Source of the DNA: Lolium rigidum
Taxonomy: Eukaryota; Streptophyta; Magnoliopsida; Poales; Poaceae
DNA length: 64,000 nt
Assembly: GCF_022539505.1 (NCBI RefSeq)
Contig: NC_061514.1
Coordinates: 336,767,090-336,831,089 of the forward strand
Direction of reading: 5' to 3'
The stretch's first letter is position 1. Each line of letters begins with the position of its first letter. Positions 47,019 to 58,043 of the stretch are shown in pieces. A program made the position numbers and the translations under genes. Below the pieces are notes generated by a model. It searched no databases. It worked only from the letters and a program-made list of their open reading frames with translations, and was not told the origin of the DNA.

Positions 47019-47108
47019 GGGCGCCTCTCATCGTCCCTCTCACACACAAACCCTAGCGCCTCTCTCCCAAACCCTAGCCGCCACCTTCTCTCAACAAGAC
47101 TCGACGCT

Positions 47109-47610
47109 ATGTCCGGTAGAGGCGGAGGCCGACCTCGCGGCCGCGGCCGTGGTCGTGGTCGTGGTCGTGGCCGCGGCATAGCCGAACGCTCGCCGTCGCC
47201 TCCCACGCCGTCGTCTTCATCGTCGGAGATGGACGTGGAGCCGGACGTCCCGTTCGAGTTCGTCCACGTCCTCAAGGGCGACCCGCGCGGCATCCGCGAG
47301 GCTGCCGGACTCCTTCGCCGAGTACGTCGGCGGCGTACGCCCGCGCACGATGCATCTGCGGGAGCATTCGTGCGGCTACCGCCGGTGGATCGTCAAGGCG
47401 ATCTACGACGCGCGCGGCAAGATGTACCTCAACATCGGCCGGGAGAAGTTCGCGCGCCACCACAGCCTCGAAGCCGGCTTCATCCTCGTGTTCTCCTACT
47501 TCGGCAACAGGGACATGAGCGTCAAGGTCTTCGACGAGAGGCGCTGCCTCCGGGACTACCACGTCGACAGGGACTCCCACGACGATAGCACCGACGAGGA
47601 GGACGACTGA
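47109..47610 (+). pseudogene. B3 DNA-binding domain protein, one frameshift
   Basis: The ATG at 47109 starts MSGRGGGRPRGRGRGR, an Arg/Gly-rich tail that could bind nucleic acid, then an acidic linker (SSSEMDVEPDVPFEFVHVL). After about residue 63 the frame changes. The second frame, to the TGA at 47608-47610, reads LPDSFAEYVGGVRPRTMHLR, then RRWIVKAIYDARGKMYL, REKFARHHSLEAGFILVF and NRDMSVKVFDE, ending in acidic DDSTDEEDD. This is the plant-specific B3 fold (REM/Os03g-type), a sequence-specific DNA-binding domain of nuclear regulators, about 95 residues and apparently complete. The break coincides with CGCGAG at 47296-47300; CGCAG there would keep one frame. It could be a sequencing artefact or a real mutation. 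Confidence 0.75.
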
Positions 47611-48080
47611 ATGAGTGTTGTTTCTTCGCAGCGAATACATGCACGGAGGTTTCTCGCCCGTTCGCCTCATCGGTAGAACCAACAAGGGCACCATCCTCCC
47701 GCTGGATTTTCCAGTTTAGGTGATCGGGTGTGCCCTCGAATGTTCTTTCTTAGCAGCGAACACACGAAACCTTCGATGCACGGCCTAGTTAGGTTTAGTT
47801 TCTTTGCAATATTTTATATTTGTGTCCACCATGGTTCAAACTATGTATTAGTTTGTGGAAAACCATGTTCCAAACTATGTCTTCGTGTAAACCACGTTCC
47901 CAATTATGTATTAGTTTGTGGAAATTGAAATAAAAATGCCGTAAAAATTATTTTAAATGTTTGGGGGCGGCGTTTGGGGGACGCGGCTGGGGAGCGACGT
48001 CCCCCAAACGCGGCACGAACGAAACACGTCCCCCAAACACTCGATCCGGCGCGGTTTGGGGGACGCGACTGGAGATGCTC

Positions 48081-48423
48081 TTAACTGAACTTATTTGACA
48101 CCTAACAGCAAGATTAAAACTGACAGAGAAGCCGTGACCTTTATAAGAATCATCTACTATTTAGATGGCAGAAATCAAAGTGCAAGCCAGGTTTGTCGTT
48201 GTTTGCAGAAGAAGAAAAATAATAGTGGGGAAATTAGTGGTAATCGTCGATCCATGGGTGATTTCTTTCGCGACCCACAATTAAACACAAACACATTGCA
48301 AATACTAAACAGTAGTCGAGTAAAACATTACAGGAACATGGTCCTTGAGAAATAGAGAATAATAATACTACTAGTAGTACTAGTAATTAGACTGCGAAAT
48401 TGATCTAACAATCCATCAACAAA
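48081..48423. other. Unassigned sequence between the B3 element and the next gene
   Basis: AT-rich; includes the second copy of the ~70-bp repeat (about 48127-48190). Probably the 3' flank of the minus-strand gene at 48424. Confidence 0.4.
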
Positions 48424-48779
48424 TCAAGCTTTCTCACTGGGGACATGGAATTCAGGCAACGGCGTGGAGAAATCTGGAGCATCGATGGGGGGAGAGTAAA
48501 ACGCCCGAAATTTTTCGGGGAGTACATCCTCCCGCGACCACGGCTCAGGATCGGCTTGTATCCGCCGCATCACCTTTTCGTAGAGGTTCTCTGAAGACTC
48601 AAACTCCATCAGCTCCGCCAGCTCCGGGGGTCGACATCCAGCATGAAACGAAACTGGTCGTAGATCTGCTCTGAAGACTCGAAATCCAGCGCCTCGGGCG
48701 GCTCCAGGGGGTAGTCATCCGCCATGAGCGGCGCAAAGACGGCACGACCCAGTGGCTCTTGTTCTCCTTCCAATTCCAT
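48424..48779 (-). pseudogene. Small acidic two-repeat protein, unknown, one frameshift
   Basis: On the minus strand the ATG at 48779 opens MELEGEQEPLGRAVFAPLMA and the frame reaches a TGA about 57 codons later. One base off, the sense continues PELAELMEFESSENLYEKVM and RRIQADPEPWSREDVLPEKF to a TGA at 48424-48426. The break falls in a run of five C at about 48625-48630, so a missing C would explain it. The protein (about 118 residues) contains two similar units, ALDFESSEQIYDQFRFMLDVDP and LMEFESSENLYEKVMRRIQADP. It is acidic, without membrane segments. I do not recognise the family. An ATAAATA box at 48871-48877 lies about 92 bp upstream, so it may be expressed. Confidence 0.5.
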
Positions 48780-48869
48780 GGCGAGATTTCGAACCAGAGA
48801 TGAGATGGATCGAGCGAGTTCTTGCCTACCCTAGCGCGTGGGGAGGTGTTGTTCCTCTGGTCTGGAGTA

Positions 48870-48877
48870 TTATTTAT
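48870..48877 (-). promoter_or_regulatory. TATA-like box of the 48424-48779 gene
   Basis: Minus strand reads GGATAAATAATACTCC; ATAAATA is a weak but acceptable TATA box about 92 bp upstream of the ATG. Confidence 0.45.
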
Positions 48878-49164
48878 CCAGCGGAAGTGGGGAGGAGAAG
48901 AAGTCGGCACCGGCTCCAACTCGGACCCGATTGTGCTGCAAGGTGGGCCAGTCCGTGTTAGCTAAAGAAATGGTTTATTGGGCTCAATCCACCGTTGTGG
49001 CTAGTAGTATACGCGTGAAAGTACCTCCGGCCCAAACTAAGGAGAACTCGTTCGAATAGTATGTTTTCCCAGGGAAACGACTCGCTGAAGGTATTCCCGT
49101 ACTGGCCTCGGCCCATTTAGCTCGTTTCATTCGTTTATCTGATTCCGTTTGAAAAGAGCAAAAA

Positions 49165-49245
49165 AAACAACAGAATATCTCCGGGATCGAACCCGCGTGC
49201 TGCTGCTCAAAGGACAACGACGGAGCCAGTTAACTATTACGTGGT
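49165..49245 (-). other. tRNA-like relic (Pol III boxes)
   Basis: The minus strand has an A-box-like TAGTTAACTGG, then about 35 nt on a B-box-like GGGTTCGATCCC, and a T run (TGTTTTTTTTGC) downstream that could end Pol III transcription. Acceptor and T stems do not pair well, so it is not a functional tRNA by eye. It may be a SINE head or dead tRNA. Confidence 0.25.
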
Positions 49246-49794
49246 TGTTATTCCATACAGAGGTTAAAATCTTTATTTTTCTACCTTGCGCTGCTATTTC
49301 TTTGCATGCATTCATTTCTTTTTTCTTTTTAGACTTCTTTTATTTCTCTATTTCCTCGTGTCCTCCCATATCCTTTCTTCTTCCATTATTTTTAATTCTT
49401 TATTTTTTTCTATTTTTCTATTTATTTTCTTCATTTATTTTTTCTTCTTTTCATGTATTTCATTTCAAAAACATTTTTTCTTGATATTTTTTTGTTCTAT
49501 ATGATTTCATTTTGTTCCTCATTATGATTTTTTTTGTTCCTCATTATTAAAGTTCTATTCCCCTCGACCTATAAGGTTGCTCCTCATTATAAATGGTTTT
49601 GTTACCCATAAAACACTTGTTGTTCTTTATATGCCTAAGTTGTTACTCATTATAAATGAGTTTGTTCCACTAAACGTATAGTATCATTCCTCATATAACT
49701 CTATGTTGTTTCACATTATAAATGGTTTTATTCATCTCAACCTATATGGTTTTCATCATATGCCTCCAAGTTGTTCCATCTTTAGAAAATGTTT
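49246..49794. other. T-rich low-complexity stretch
   Basis: Pyrimidine-rich on the plus strand (ttttttctattttt and similar), grading into repeats of gttcctcattat and ttgttcc. Phe/Ser-rich open frames here follow from composition. Confidence 0.6.
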
Positions 49795-50255
49795 TGTTCC
49801 CCTCCGTTCAGGATGTTGTTCCCCACCGTCTGGTTTGTTGTTCCCCTTCATCTAGTTTGTTGTTCTCCTCTAACTAGGATATTGTTCAACTCCATCTAGG
49901 TTATTGTTCTCCTCTGTCTAAGCCATTTTTTCCGTCCTTCTAGGCTATTGTTCCCCTCTATATAGAATGTTGTCCCCCTCCGTCTAAGCTGTTGTTCCCC
50001 ACCATCTAGGTTGTTGTTCCCCTCCTTCTAGGATGTTTCCAACCGGCTAGACTGTTGTTCCCCTCCGTGTAGGTTGTGTTGTTCCCTCCATCTAGGATGT
50101 TGTTTCACTCTGTCTAGAATGTTGTTCCCCTTCATCTAGGCTATGTTGTTTCCATCTGGCTAGATTGTTGTTCCCGTCAGTCTAGAACGTTGTTCCCCTC
50201 TCTCTAAGCTATTGTTCCCCTCCGTCTAGATTGTTGTTCCCCTTCTTTTAAGATG
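49795..50255. repeat. Degenerate ~23-bp minisatellite
   Basis: About twenty units close to gttgttcccctccgtctagg, varying at the last positions (aggatgtt, aggctgtt, agattgtt). No coding role is seen. It directly precedes an orphan PP2C 3' end. Confidence 0.85.
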
Positions 50256-50424
50256 TCCTAATTTTTCCGCGACCAGACTACGCAAATTCTTCGCCGGAGA
50301 TCCGATCTGCAACCTCCATTGCTAACCTTCGGAGGTTGATGTCATCGTCGTTTCGAAGCTCCCGAGACCATCTCCTACCCATCAATCTCTTCCCCTTGGT
50401 CGACCACCTCGTTCTCAACCTGAG

Positions 50425-50670
50425 CAGTCAGGGTTACCTGTATTTGTAGCGTCAGAAGCAAATCACCTGAACAGAATTGCTGCTACACCCTCTTCTAGCT
50501 CTCCCACAGAACGACGCCTCTCCTGTGTTGCTCCTTCGCCTACACACCCTCTACTCGAAGAGGGTAAAACATCAGAAGCTTCCAGGGCAACGCAAGTTGA
50601 GTGGCATTCAAAGGAAGGTGGTAACGAGCTAGAGCGACCGTTGCAGCTGCAGCGGCCACTCTCCTGCTGA
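50425..50670 (+). pseudogene. Orphan PP2C exon 3 fragment
   Basis: From cagtcagggttacctg the sequence matches the last ~80 codons of the PP2C at 43920-44167, in frame and without stops, ending QLQRPLSC then TGA at 50668. Exons 1 and 2 and both splice signals are absent, replaced by unrelated sequence (50290-50424). It has no catalytic residues. Confidence 0.9.
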
Positions 50671-51542
50671 CCTTGCATGAGGTAATATCGCTAGTCTTCT
50701 GGCTGAATAGAGTAAATGCAAACAAGCTCATATCAGTTAACTCATTTCTTTGTAGTCCTTTAGCTTATATCTCAAAACAGAAGCTGCAGCACACTCTGGT
50801 TGCCATTTTCGGTAAGGTAGCCCTACTCTACTTTCATTGGTAGAATATCTAGAGCAATTCGTTTACAAAGATTGTTGACTTCTACAGGGGCTGACTTCCC
50901 GAATGGTGATGTTCTGCAGCTGTCGCAAATCTCAGCGATGTTGCTCGCTTTTTTCTTAGAGCACTTGCTGTGACAATGCCAAGGTTCTGGCCCAAACAGG
51001 GTCGTTTAACTAGGGGTGGAAGGCGTTGAGATGTTGCATTGGAACGCCGCCAAGTGTTTATCTGGAGTGTGTTCTCTTGATAATTTATTTCTCTTTGTTA
51101 ATTCTGACATCATTTGAAAGTTGATACTTGCCGTACTATGGTATTAGCTGTAGTGCAGTGCTGATGCTACAACGAATACTTGAGGCTTCTTTCAAAGCAG
51201 AGGGAGTCTATAAATATTAGTGGTTCTTTAATGTTGCTTGCTTGCTTTGTTCCATGCTTGACATGTTTGCCAAAAGTTATTACTCCCCTGACCCAACTTA
51301 ATTAGTTTGGGTGTACACTTGAACAGCAGCAATTAGTTTGGACCGGAGGGAGTACCAATGTTGTCTCTTCAAATTGCTACTTTGACAACTAATTCACTCA
51401 CATCTCAAAACTGTAACATTTTTAGCAACTGGTACTAACTAATATTGTGTTCTTATGACCCAAAATCATGTTATTTTCGTATAAGACATGTTCATTAAAT
51501 AAGTCAGAAAACCATGTTCGGTAATTGTTGGTCGAAATTTAA
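50671..51542 (+). repeat. PP2C 3' flank copy
   Basis: Matches 44168-44790, and extends further in parallel with 63072-64000, including the MITE and acatgttcattaaataagtcagaaaaccatg. It ends where a Helitron begins. Confidence 0.85.
51283..51352. mobile_element. Stowaway-type MITE (70 bp)
   Basis: CTCCCCTGACCCAACTTAATTAG ... CTAATTGCTGC-type inverse and GGACCGGAGGGAG, with TA on both sides. The same element, ~30 bp longer, is at 63683-63782, so it was present before the duplication. Confidence 0.75.
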
Positions 51543-53579
51543 TCTTTACCTACTAATAAAGGAAGGAAGGTTTCTCTCCAAAATTTTCGTCCGCCGCTCT
51601 AAGAAGAAAACGTTTCGTATGTTCGGAAGAAAAATATCAGCGCGCCTGGTGTCCTCTGCCCACGCAGGCGTCGTACTCACCCCATCCAGACATCGTGGCC
51701 TTATCCTTCCATCAGGCTCGCTACCTTGGACACCCAAGACCGAAGTGGGCCAGTTTATGATGGGCTGAATTGATGTCTTTCCTTCCATCGCATGCCATGA
51801 GGAAAGGTCACGCACGTACAGAATATTTTATATCAATTGTCCCACCTCGCTTACTTATAACAAGTGCCACCATTTTATATACGTATTTTTTCTGGGTTAT
51901 GACAAGTAGCCTTGGAATAACAAGCAGATATCCCTACATGGGCCAACGATATTGGGAGATGAAATGGAAAAGATGGCTAGGAAGAATATGGCATGAGGAA
52001 GGAAAGATACAAGAGAATCGGGTGAATTGGGAAAGATGGCGCTGGAAGTAGAAGACGACCTTGGTTGTCCAAGATGCGAGCCGAAGTGAAAGAGGACATG
52101 GAGTGGATGGGTGGAGTAGCGCGGCCGGAGCTTGAAGCGACAAGCTGGCGGTGCAACGAGATGTGAGCAGACAGTCTAAATATTGGCATTAACCTTCTTG
52201 ATTTTTTACTATCTTTTGCTCAACTTCAACAAACTAATTTTTATTTATTTTACTCAATTTTAATGGATCGCTTTATTATGTATGGTTATTTATAGGTCTA
52301 ATTTTGTTTCACCAACACACAAATATTTTTTCTTCATATTTTTTACCTACTAATAAAGGAAGTAAGATTTCTCCCCTTATTTTGGTCCGTTTAATTATTA
52401 CCCATAATTTTTATGGAAATTACGTGGACTGCCACCACCTGACTTAAATCACGGTCCGGTAGGACTCCTAAGCCCTTCTCCAGGGTCGTCGAATTGTTTC
52501 TGTGGCCGTACATCACACAGAGCAGTCATCGCTCAGGTCAAGATGGGCCATCGTAGGTGCGCTGCTAGGCCCAGCTCTACATTTGCTCCATCATAATGCC
52601 AAAAAGATTCTAGATTAGTTCCACCGTCCCGATGCCTAAATTAGTCCCAGCTCGCTTTGTTAAACTGATTCTTGCCAGTTTACATTCGCAAGTTTTCTCG
52701 AATCAGCAAGCCATCTAGGAAAACATGAGCACCACCATTGTTTGGTGTAAACTATAATAATCAGGAAGGAATTAATGAATTAGTATATGGAAGGAAGCAC
52801 CAAAGAAGGGAAACAAAGAAATGAAACAACAAAAAAGAAGGAGGCCGCCGATCGAAGAAGAGAGCGACGATTAGAAACGGGCCTGGAAAGCGCGCCATGA
52901 AATTGGAGGGGTGGCAAGAGCCGGCTGGGGTACACCATTCGTGTGAGGAAGAGAGGCATGAGAGGAAATAAGTGGGGGAAGTATGAGGGAATCGAGCTCT
53001 AAGGTGAGGCAGGAGAGGAAACACTCGTAGTGAGAGCAGCGGTGCGAGGAACCGAGCGCCGAGTGCTCGCATGCGGTTCCCTATCGTTAGGATTCGGTAG
53101 ATTTATTTGCGCCCTTGGGCTGAATTAGGTCAGTCCGACTGGGTTGGGCTGGGCCTTTTTCTTATGCTTTTTCATTTTTTCCAATTGATTTACAGAAAAA
53201 ATAAAAGGAAGAGGCGAGTGCTTTGAGCAAAACATTTTTGAATTTTTGCAAATCTTTGTGATACATTTTAAAAGTTTTACAACAAAAATATAATTATTAT
53301 AGAGAACTATGAAGATGAACGGACAAAATGCTGCTGCATGTGCTATGTTGCAAGAGAAAATAGAAAAATGCAAAAGTAAAACTAATATTACGGTGCTTTC
53401 TAAATTATCGCGGAAAAATTTAAGTCATGCAACGAGTGAAACGTTCTTACGTCAAATCAAAATATTCAATGTTAAACAACCTTGCGGGAAATTTGTGCCA
53501 GTGCGACACATATTCACCGAATAAAACCTACAAAGTCAACAACCTATTCTTCCGCAGCAACGCGCGGGCATTGTCCTAG
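51543..53579. mobile_element. Helitron 1 (about 2.0 kb)
   Basis: Starts TCTTTACCTACTAATAAAGG after an A and ends with the hairpin ccgcagcaacgcgcgg followed by cattgtcCTAG, then T. TC start, a GC hairpin about 10 nt before CTAG, and an A/T target fit grass Helitrons. A second 5'-like sequence, tacctactaataaaggaagtaag, lies inside at 52344. No Rep/helicase frame is seen, so it is non-autonomous. Confidence 0.72.
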
Positions 53580-56399
53580 TCTATACCTAATAATAAAGGA
53601 GCTAAGGTTTCTGTCAAAAAAAATTTCGTCCTACTTTTATTTAGACCGTTTTGCCCTCCCACCAAATTTCATATTACCCACAATGCCATTGTACCGGTTC
53701 GTGTGTCGTTCATCGCCCCTTTCGTTCAACTTCTGGAAACCGCTCTCCCCGACTCCCGTGTTCATCCTCAACTCCAATTCGACCCGATCTCCTCTCCTGC
53801 CGCAACCGATCTCTTCCTCTATTTATACACAGTCCCTTCAATCTATCCCTCTTACTTGCCCTCGATTTTAATTGGAATCGGCCCCTCAAATCGGGGCGGC
53901 GGCGGCGCCCTCGATTTCGATTGGAATCGGCTCTCAAGTCAAATACCGGATGGTTTGGACAGACCAACAAATCCCCTCCCCTGACTCCGGTGGTCGCAGC
54001 GTTCGGCAACAGCTGGGAACAGAGAAGAGCAGACGGCGGGGAGAGCTAGCAGCGGAGGGAGGTCGAGGCGGGCAGCTTCGTCGCTCCGGAACGGATGCGT
54101 GCTCACGATCCCTCCCACAACTCAGAAAAAAACCCTCGATCGATCCCCTATCGTGATGGCCTCCACGGCGTAGGACGGGGTGTTTGGCCGTGTGCTGCTG
54201 ATCACCTGGCTTAGTCCGACGGCCCCACGAGTCCCGATCCAGCGGTGAGGCCCTCCCCTGGCTACCCCAGATGCCACCGATTTGAGTGGAGGTGGAGCTG
54301 GCCATCCGCGCCCGCGAGGTAGGATTCCCCTACGTGACTACGTTGACCCGGAGCACGTGAGGTCCCAATCCACGATTAACTAGGCCGCTTGGCCAATCCC
54401 TCGAGCGCTGAGGGCCATGGCCATGAGCGCGCCGTCCGCAGCTGAGAAATCCAACATACAGGGACTCGAGGTGAGGGGAGACGGACATCGAGCCGCACCA
54501 TTAGCAGAGAGGGCGATTAGCCTGAGGAGAGCACGACTTAGACCTCGAGGATGTTGATTTGCATCTGGGATACTCGAATTTACCTTGGATATAAAATCGA
54601 TCTAGCAGCTGATAGGTGATTTGGAGAAATAGAGATGGATGCTCGGATAAGAACTTGATCCTGGGGCAGAGCCTCGACGGGATGCATCTACTGAGAGAAA
54701 TAGCAAGCGATTGGGTAAACGAGAGAAGAAGCAGCGGGCGGCGTTGGGAGAAATAGCAGGGGTCTGGGTTGTCTAGGTGGAAGCAATCGAAGTGGGCTCT
54801 CGGCAAACTCTGAGTCGACCTCTGCCTTACTGCAATCCACAGGTGCCGCTCTGGAAGCCCAATTTGGCAGACTCGCCTTCTCCTCTGAATCGTCATGCCC
54901 TCCTTCGCTGCCTTTCTACAGAGAGCTCTGTTCGGAAGCAGCAATGCTGACAAGCAGTATGTTTTCTTTGATAGATATACTGTTTGTATCGATTGCAGCG
55001 CAATTATCTGTTCCTCTGATGGCACACTTGTTATCTTTTGCTCAATCTACTTTTATGACAGATAGATAAACTGTTTGTGTCGATTGCAGCGCAAACTCTG
55101 CTTGGCTTTACAAGTATCTGCCTGAAACATGCAGCTTATGTGGAACCTGAACTGCAAACAAGACTGTTCAAGTGTTTATTGATTTATTACCTCGAATAAT
55201 GTCAAGTGCGTAAGGTTCCAAAAAGGGCGTGAACTGCAAAATTTTCGTCCAACCGGAAGAAATTCCTTAATGCAGTCCCACAGCTCGATCCAGCCCGGGT
55301 ACTCCATTGTCCTTTTGCATGATTTTGTGGGATGTTGTAGCGTACAGAGGATGCAAGCGTGTGTACATACTTTTTCATTTAATCTACACTTTTCCTATTA
55401 AACAGCCATCTGTTTTGTAATTGGGGAACAGACACTTTCCAGACCGCCAGATAGATGTGTTCACGAATCTTAGCGTCGGTTGTCTCTCTCGTTGCGTTTT
55501 TGCCCCGTGGGCCGAGTCTCCGTGTATCTATTTTGAGTTTTTTTTCTGTGTGTTTTTAGTTTTGCTCGGGGATGGTGAGGGAAGCCATGGCGGAGACTTC
55601 TGCGTCGACGCCGCAGCCAGCTCGGCCGGTTTCGGAGGGAGCGCTGGCTCGCGAGCCGGGAGACCGCCGGCGGAGAGAGCAGCGACCCCGCAGACTGCGC
55701 TAGCAGTGATGGAGAGAGCGGCGGCTCACATCCGTACTCGTGCTACGGGAAGGGATCGTCGATTCGCGAGCGTTGGAGGCATGCGCGCCGCCGGCGAGAT
55801 GGGTATTCCCCTGACCTTGTTCCTCTGTATGCCATGTTCTCTGATTTTGTTCTGTGTAGCTCGTATGTGATGGATTTGGTTTGGGTGATACTGCCCCGCA
55901 CTAGCGTTGTTTCTGACGAAGGCGGGCAGCGCCGTTATGATGGTGAATTGGTGATCGTCGGCCAATCGTTTGGTCGCCGGGAGAGATGATCTAGTGGATT
56001 CTCCCCGCCCACCTTATTCCTCATCATATATCAGTTGTCTTGGTCTCTCCGTTTCAAGTTGTGTTGCGGCAATGCTTGATTTGCTTACTGATGTGTGGTC
56101 ATTCAAGGCTGTGAATTCTTTCTTGGAGATTATTTCGGTTGTGCATTATGTGAGGAATAAGCGGGTAGTTTCCATGTAAGCCAGATTACATTTTCATTTA
56201 TAATCTAATTAGCAATTAAGAACATTTGAAAGTGCAGCCTAGTGCCATTGTTGGGTAGTTTTTGTCATGTAAGCAAATTGCTTGGGATCAGTGGTCTCAC
56301 GAGCCAAGCTGTTACATACAGGTAGTTGCTCGTTCTCCTCCATGCTTCATGCTTCAGCATTTTCGGTTCGCAATTAATTGTTCATTATCTTGATTCTTC

Positions 56400-57185
56400 A
56401 TTCATTTTTTTCAGTTCTATTTTGTCAGGTGATTTTCTCTTTCATGAGTTAATGAATTCTTCAGTACCTCAAAATTCATTGTCTCAGTCATTGGCATTTC
56501 TTAACTCTTAAGTTTCTAAATCGTCATTGTCTCAATCTTTTGCATTTCCTAAGTCAATCAGTTTGCAGATTTTAGTTCATTTCAGTTCGTCTTCAGTGTA
56601 TTTATGTGTCGCAGTTCTTGTTTAACTTTTTTCTTCACTGACTATGTCTTCATTAATATTGTTCACTTCATGATATTCATAAATATCTTTAGTATTTTTA
56701 GTATTTCTTCTGTCAATGATTATCAATCTATTTCTCAGTCTTCGGTTCATAATGTTCTGTCAGTGATTATCTTTCTATTTTTTTCGTGTTCAGTCAACGA
56801 TATGTCTTCAGTCCTCTTTTATCCATGCCATAGGTATTCAGTCACCTTTCTCTCTGCCATCAGCGTTTCATTCTTCATTCCTTCTTTTTCTATTATTTAT
56901 TTCTTCAGTCATCAGTTTCTTCTTCTTCAGTCTTCCATCATTGTTGGAATCCCTACATCTGATCTCAGTCTTTATTTAGTTTTTCTATCTTTCAGTCTTT
57001 CCTCAATCATTATACAATTCTTCTTCAGTTTTCTTTCATTCCTTCAGTATCTCATTCTGTCATCTATCTTGCAGTCCTATGTTTCTGTCTCCCATCATTT
57101 CTCAGTGTTTAGTCAGTCTTTCAGTCCTGAAATTCCTACTTCTGTCCTCAGTTTTTATTTAGTATCTGCGCATTCTTCTTCCTAG
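56400..57185. repeat. TTCAGT-rich low-complexity region
   Basis: Dozens of tcagt, ttcagtc and cttcatt words make the plus strand pyrimidine-rich. The resulting Ser/Phe-rich open frame (56604-57185) is judged a compositional by-product. Confidence 0.7.
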
Positions 57186-57830
57186 CCTTGGGTTGCTATT
57201 TTCTGTTATGCTCGCATGTTCTATTTTAATTGCACATGGGTTTGTTCTTCATCTTATCTCTGCTACAAGGAACATCAAGGTACCAACATCACTTCAGCAG
57301 AATTGTTTTTGTTCTACAAGGAACATGGCAGGACGACTAATCTTTTAAGATAGGAATGGGTGGTGCTGATCTCATTCCATTTCCGTGGCCACATCAGAAT
57401 TATTTTTTACCTCCTCCAGTTAGGTTGTTTGTGTGTGATCATCTATATAGAATATTTTGAAAACCTTTTGAGTTTTTTTTTGGTTGAAGAAACCTTTTGA
57501 GTATTGGGGGCATTCTCTGTAAGGAAGGTGGCCTTTGATACTTTTAGTTCATTTGAGAATTTTATGGTTGTTTCAATAAAATGTTTTTTTATGTTCTGCG
57601 GTTCTTTTTGTGTTGGGCTTGCAAGTGTTGGTTGCACACACCTGCCAGCAGGTAATTCTTTTTGTATGCAAGTTTGAAGAGCATTGTCTTTCTCTATCTC
57701 ATTTCTATTATGTTATATGTTTCATCTTTTCGGCAACATAAACATAGTTGAACAGATTAGATGGGAGAAAAGCCCCGCACAACAAGCTAGTGGCATAGCT
57801 GCACCAATCCAGGGCACTACTTTTTAGATA

Positions 57831-58041
57831 CTACCTCTTTCACAATTTATTAGGCGTGCGCGTACCCCTAGGTTGCAAATTTGATCTAGCATTAGTTATA
57901 TGTTATAAAAATTATATCATTAGAAAGTTTAGATGTTCTATTTTCTAATGATATAATTTTTGCATTATATAATTTAAATTATATAGGTCAAATTGACGAC
58001 CTAGGTATACGGAGAGGACTAGTAAACTGAGATGCAGGGAG
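57831..58041. mobile_element. Stowaway-type MITE (211 bp) inside Helitron 2
   Basis: Right end CAGTAAAC-type inverse (gtaaactgagatgcagggag), left ctacctctttcacaattt, TA at 57829-57830 and 58042-58043. Same family as 45987-46200 (shared tctaatgatataattttt and cgacctaggt). Confidence 0.8.
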
Positions 58042-58043
58042 TA

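Larger units (their letters stand above)
46624..48080. mobile_element. PIF/Harbinger-like element carrying a B3-domain gene (1457 bp)
   Basis: Begins GAGCATCTCCAGTCGCGTCC and ends with the inverse GGACGCGACTGGAGATGCTC. TTA is present on both sides (46621-46623 and 48081-48083), the standard Harbinger duplication. Ends and subterminal gtcccc/ccccaaa blocks match the element at 38812. No transposase is present; the cargo is a promoter plus a B3-type gene. Confidence 0.92.

Noticed and set aside
49795..50255. CRISPR array
   Set aside because: Units are degenerate and contiguous without unique spacers, and the genome is a plant nuclear one; this is a minisatellite.
56604..57185. 193-codon Ser/Phe-rich, apparently multi-membrane protein
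   Set aside because: Driven by TTCAGT-rich low-complexity DNA; no start context, no conserved motif.
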